From JAHEJA01 sp965656445 (lineage in GTDB: Bacteria; Pseudomonadota; Alphaproteobacteria; Rhodobacterales; Rhodobacteraceae), in assembly GCA_965656445.1 (NCBI GenBank), contig CBFHKO010000011.1:1-61250 (forward strand): 61,250 nucleotides of DNA. The letters are read 5' to 3'. Under the pieces are notes generated by a model. That model was given only the letters and a program-made list of their open reading frames with translations, was not told where the DNA came from and did not search any database. Both the position numbers and the translations under genes were made by a program. Positions 59,003 through 61,250 of this stretch are shown here, piece after piece. The number at the start of each line of letters is the position of its first letter. Position 1 is the first letter of the stretch.

Positions 59003-60187
59003 CTAACGCACCAATTCTTTGATGCCGCGCTCCAGCCCAGACAGGGTCATTGGGACCATATTTCCCTCAAAGATGGTCTGGATCATCTTGATCGAATGTG
59101 TATAGCCCCAAATATGTTCAGGAACAGGGTTGATCCAAAGGTTCGATGTCCATTGCTGACGCGCGCGCTCTAGCCAATCTTGACCCGCGATTGGGTTCCA
59201 ATGCTCGTTCGCCCCACCGACATAGGCAATTTCATAAGGAGACATGCTTGCGTCGCCTACGAAAATACATTTGTAATCAGGGCCATAGGTGCGCAAGATT
59301 TCCTCAGTCGGGGTTTGATCATTCCACCGTCTCTGATTGTCCTTCCACACGCCTTCATAGAGGCAATTGTGGAAATAGAAATATTCCAGATGCTTGAATT
59401 CTGATCGTGCGGCGGAGAACAGTTCCTCTACCACTTGGATATGGGGATCCATGGACCCGCCGACATCAAGGAACAACAACACTTTGACAGCATTGCGTCT
59501 TTCGGGGCGGGTTTGGACATCGAGGTATCCGTTTTCAGCCGTCGCACGGATTGTGCCGTCAATATCCAATTCGTGATCAGCCCCATCGCGCGCCCATCGG
59601 CGCAGACGTTTTAAGGCAACTTTGATGTTACGCGTGCCGAGTTCGACATTGTCATCTAGGTTCTTGAAATCGCGCTTGTCCCAGACTTTGACCGCGCGTT
59701 TGTGACGGCTTTCTTTTTGGCCAATACGCACACCTTCGGGGTTATATCCATAAGCGCCAAAGGGGGACGTGCCCGCGGTGCCAACCCATTTGTTGCCTCC
59801 TTGGTGGCGCCCTTGCTGTTCTTCGAGCCGCTTTTTCAGCGTCTCCATCAGTTTATCAAACCCACCTAGCGCGTCTATCTCAGCTTTTTCTTCGTCGCTC
59901 AGATGCTTCTCGGCCATTTTCTCCAGCCAGTCGGCAGGGATATCAACGGCTTCTAAAACCTCGCTTGAGGAAATGTTCTCAAGGCCTTGAAAGCTATGAG
60001 AAAAGGCGCGATCAAACTTGTCGAGATTGCGTTCATCTTTGACCATAATTGTGCGGGCCAAATAGTAAAACGCATCAATGTCATAGGTGGCAAGACCCAC
60101 ATCCATTGCCTCAAGAAACCCAAGGTATTCGCGCAAAGAAACCGGGACGCCAATTTTCCGAAGATTTTCGAAAAACGGTAAAAACAT
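59003..60187 (-). CDS. VWA / CoxE-like protein
   Basis: A 394-residue soluble protein. The N-terminal half is helical with a charged linker (about 90-150), the C-terminal half has a von Willebrand A domain whose MIDAS motif reads FLDVGGSMDPH (about 240-250), followed by IFVGDASMSPYEIA. The middle serine of the usual D-x-S-x-S is glycine here. CoxE-like proteins of this type work with MoxR AAA+ ATPases as metal-insertion or assembly chaperones; no MoxR gene is in the window. The start at 60187 is just downstream of a 54-residue membrane gene. Confidence 0.85.
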   Translation of the reverse strand: MFLPFFENLRKIGVPVSLREYLGFLEAMDVGLATYDIDAFYYLARTIMVKDERNLDKFDRAFSHSFQGLENISSSEVLEAVDIPADWLEKMAEKHLSDEEKAEIDALGGFDKLMETLKKRLEEQQGRHQGGNKWVGTAGTSPFGAYGYNPEGVRIGQKESRHKRAVKVWDKRDFKNLDDNVELGTRNIKVALKRLRRWARDGADHELDIDGTIRATAENGYLDVQTRPERRNAVKVLLFLDVGGSMDPHIQVVEELFSAARSEFKHLEYFYFHNCLYEGVWKDNQRRWNDQTPTEEILRTYGPDYKCIFVGDASMSPYEIAYVGGANEHWNPIAGQDWLERARQQWTSNLWINPVPEHIWGYTHSIKMIQTIFEGNMVPMTLSGLERGIKELVR

Positions 60188-60190
60188 CTC

Positions 60191-60355
60191 TTAGATGATC
60201 GTGCGATCAGCGATGATTGTTACAAACAACCCAAGCAAAAGAAAAGCGATGCCGAAGCCTGCTGCATATTGCGCGATGTCAGCTGTGCTGCCTTTGCGCT
60301 TTTTCGCTTTTAAACCACCGATAATTGCACCGATTAGTCCAAAGATTAGATACAT
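60191..60355 (-). CDS. Small two-helix membrane protein (54 aa)
   Basis: A 54-residue gene too short for most gene finders. It begins MYLIFGLIGAIIGGLKAKKR, has a polar loop KGSTADIAQYAAG, a second helix GIAFLLLGLFVT, and ends IADRTII. Two membrane helices with a basic cytoplasmic hairpin. The start is ATG 60355; the stop is 4 bases before the VWA start, and it is 5 bases after the DUF2927 stop, so it sits tightly in the same operon. I recall similar small proteins next to VWA genes in related bacteria but know no function. Confidence 0.7.
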   Translation of the reverse strand: MYLIFGLIGAIIGGLKAKKRKGSTADIAQYAAGFGIAFLLLGLFVTIIADRTII

Positions 60356-60359
60356 ACTG

Positions 60360-61250
60360 TTACCCGTCGTTGCGTTTTAGCGGGTTCAAAGCATGGATTT
60401 CCCGCAGTTTGGTGTTCATGTTCGTGTCTGATCCAAACCCGTAACGTGCCCACGCCAAACTGTCCAGTCGAATGGTTCGCGCCTCATTGACACGTCCCGT
60501 CATTTCCGTAGCTTCGGCCCTTAGGAACATCAATGTAGCAAGCAAACTGGCGTTTTCAAATTTATATGCATTATCGATGTGAGGCGCGAGCATGATAAGC
60601 GCGTCTTCGCCGCGACCATCTGCGATTGCATAGGAGGCCAATTGCGTTGCGACATAGGCGCTATGTAGGCCAGTATAGCGGTTCTGGCGGAAAATCGCAT
60701 CTGACATCATGAACATTTGTTCTGCGTTGCCACTATCATGAAGCTGCATCAAACGGGCGAGAACATAATAGCTAAACCCAAGACGATGATCGCGCCATCC
60801 TGCTTGGTTGGCAAAATTCACAGCAGATTGCGCTGCTTGGAAGCGTTCGGAATTCGTGGTTGCACCGCCCAAAGCCTTGGAAATATAGGCTTTCCATTGG
60901 CGATGTGTTTTGCCAAGTTGCGTGGCTGGCACAGAATTTCCAACGGGATTGATGCGGGCAAAAATCGCAGGCAGGCGTTTTGCTACCTCGGCGCGGGTCA
61001 TACCACTGCGCAATTCATCCGAATAAATCGCGCGCAAAATGAGCATGTCATAGCTGGTTAAGACCGTGTGCACGTTGTCGTCATTAAAGACGCTAAAGGG
61101 CAAACGGTAGAGATCATTTAGGGGTCCAAGAGACTGCGCGAATTCTTCGTGGAGACAATCTCTCAATTCTTGGGGCGTTCCATCGCTGGGTACAAAAACA
61201 GACACAGTCGTGCGTTCGCTAAGAGAGGACCAATTTGTCGCCGATGTTCT
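60360..61250 (-). CDS. DUF2927 protein, 3' part (cut by window edge)
   Basis: The open frame continues past the window end, so the true start is not visible; a GTG at 61205 is not the start because the coding sequence goes on (SATNWSSLSERTT). The 296 visible residues carry the DUF2927 core VPSDGTPQELRDCLHEEFAQ, SLGPLNDLYRLPFSVFNDDN and LRSGMTRAEVAKRLPAIFAR, followed by a helical TPR-like tail. Members of this family in Rhodobacteraceae are usually secreted or membrane-anchored; the function is unknown. Confidence 0.85.
   Translation of the reverse strand, partial: RTSATNWSSLSERTTVSVFVPSDGTPQELRDCLHEEFAQSLGPLNDLYRLPFSVFNDDNVHTVLTSYDMLILRAIYSDELRSGMTRAEVAKRLPAIFARINPVGNSVPATQLGKTHRQWKAYISKALGGATTNSERFQAAQSAVNFANQAGWRDHRLGFSYYVLARLMQLHDSGNAEQMFMMSDAIFRQNRYTGLHSAYVATQLASYAIADGRGEDALIMLAPHIDNAYKFENASLLATLMFLRAEATEMTGRVNEARTIRLDSLAWARYGFGSDTNMNTKLREIHALNPLKRNDG

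Noticed and set aside
1..61250. CRISPR arrays, insertion sequences, rRNA
   Set aside because: I saw no spaced direct repeats of CRISPR type, no transposase and no rRNA segments.

Overview
The window is chromosomal DNA from an alphaproteobacterium, most likely a Rhodobacteraceae member of the Roseobacter group. The grounds are a complete RcGTA-type gene transfer agent (GTA) cluster, a C4-pathway 5-aminolevulinate synthase, PdhA / lipoyl-PdhB / PdhC gene architecture, Entner-Doudoroff-type zwf-pgl-pgi, DUF2927 and DUF3179 proteins, and a prfB without the internal frameshift. Base composition looks close to 50 % GC, low for the family. I could not search databases, so the species is not named.

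Layout. 1-3.2 kb: the start of lon, a small unknown gene, and a leucine-rich-repeat gene carrying an apparent frameshift and lying between two almost identical tRNA-Asp genes. 3.2-7.4 kb (minus strand): dgkA, ispG, a RodZ-like protein and hemA. 7.5-12.5 kb: an M20 dipeptidase with a haloacetate-dehalogenase-type hydrolase, then (minus) a membrane protein, a DsbA/ScsC-like thiol oxidoreductase and a BepA-like metalloprotease. 12.6-18.8 kb (plus): aminotransferase, amiC, PBP1A and prfB. 19.1-26.2 kb: an amidase, a VanZ-like protein, and the fatty acid set fabD-fabG-acpP-fabF followed by mltG.

26.3-40.4 kb is the GTA cluster, in the order g1, g2, g3, g3.5, g4, g5, g6, g7, g8, g9, g10, g10.1, g11, g12, g13, g14, g15 plus a small trailing gene, then cysE. 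Most genes overlap by ATGA or abut, as in one long operon. The largest gap is after the capsid gene and holds a long two-part hairpin. The capsid gene itself reads in two frames: two bases appear to be missing near 30628. Without repair no full-length capsid could be made, so this is either a sequence error or a dead or population-variable GTA.

41.3-48 kb (mostly minus): the pyruvate dehydrogenase operon pdhA-pdhB-pdhC, an FtsB/DivIC-like gene, class I aldolase and pgk. 48-54.3 kb: two tandem cyclophilins, DUF3179, tyrS, anmK, a HpcH/HpaI aldolase and a radical SAM protein with extra C-terminal cysteines. 54.5-58.3 kb: the zwf-pgl-pgi operon. 58.3-61.25 kb (minus): an M48 protease, a VWA/CoxE-like protein, a 54-residue membrane protein and a DUF2927 gene running off the end.

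Beyond genes, the window has many clear intrinsic terminators and several palindromes of operator type: LacI-family-like sites before zwf and before the aldolase, a 20-bp palindrome before pdhA, a 22-bp one in the hemA leader, and a 16-bp one ahead of GTA gene g1. The LacI-like pair suggests shared control of the sugar-phosphate genes by a CceR-type regulator (inference).
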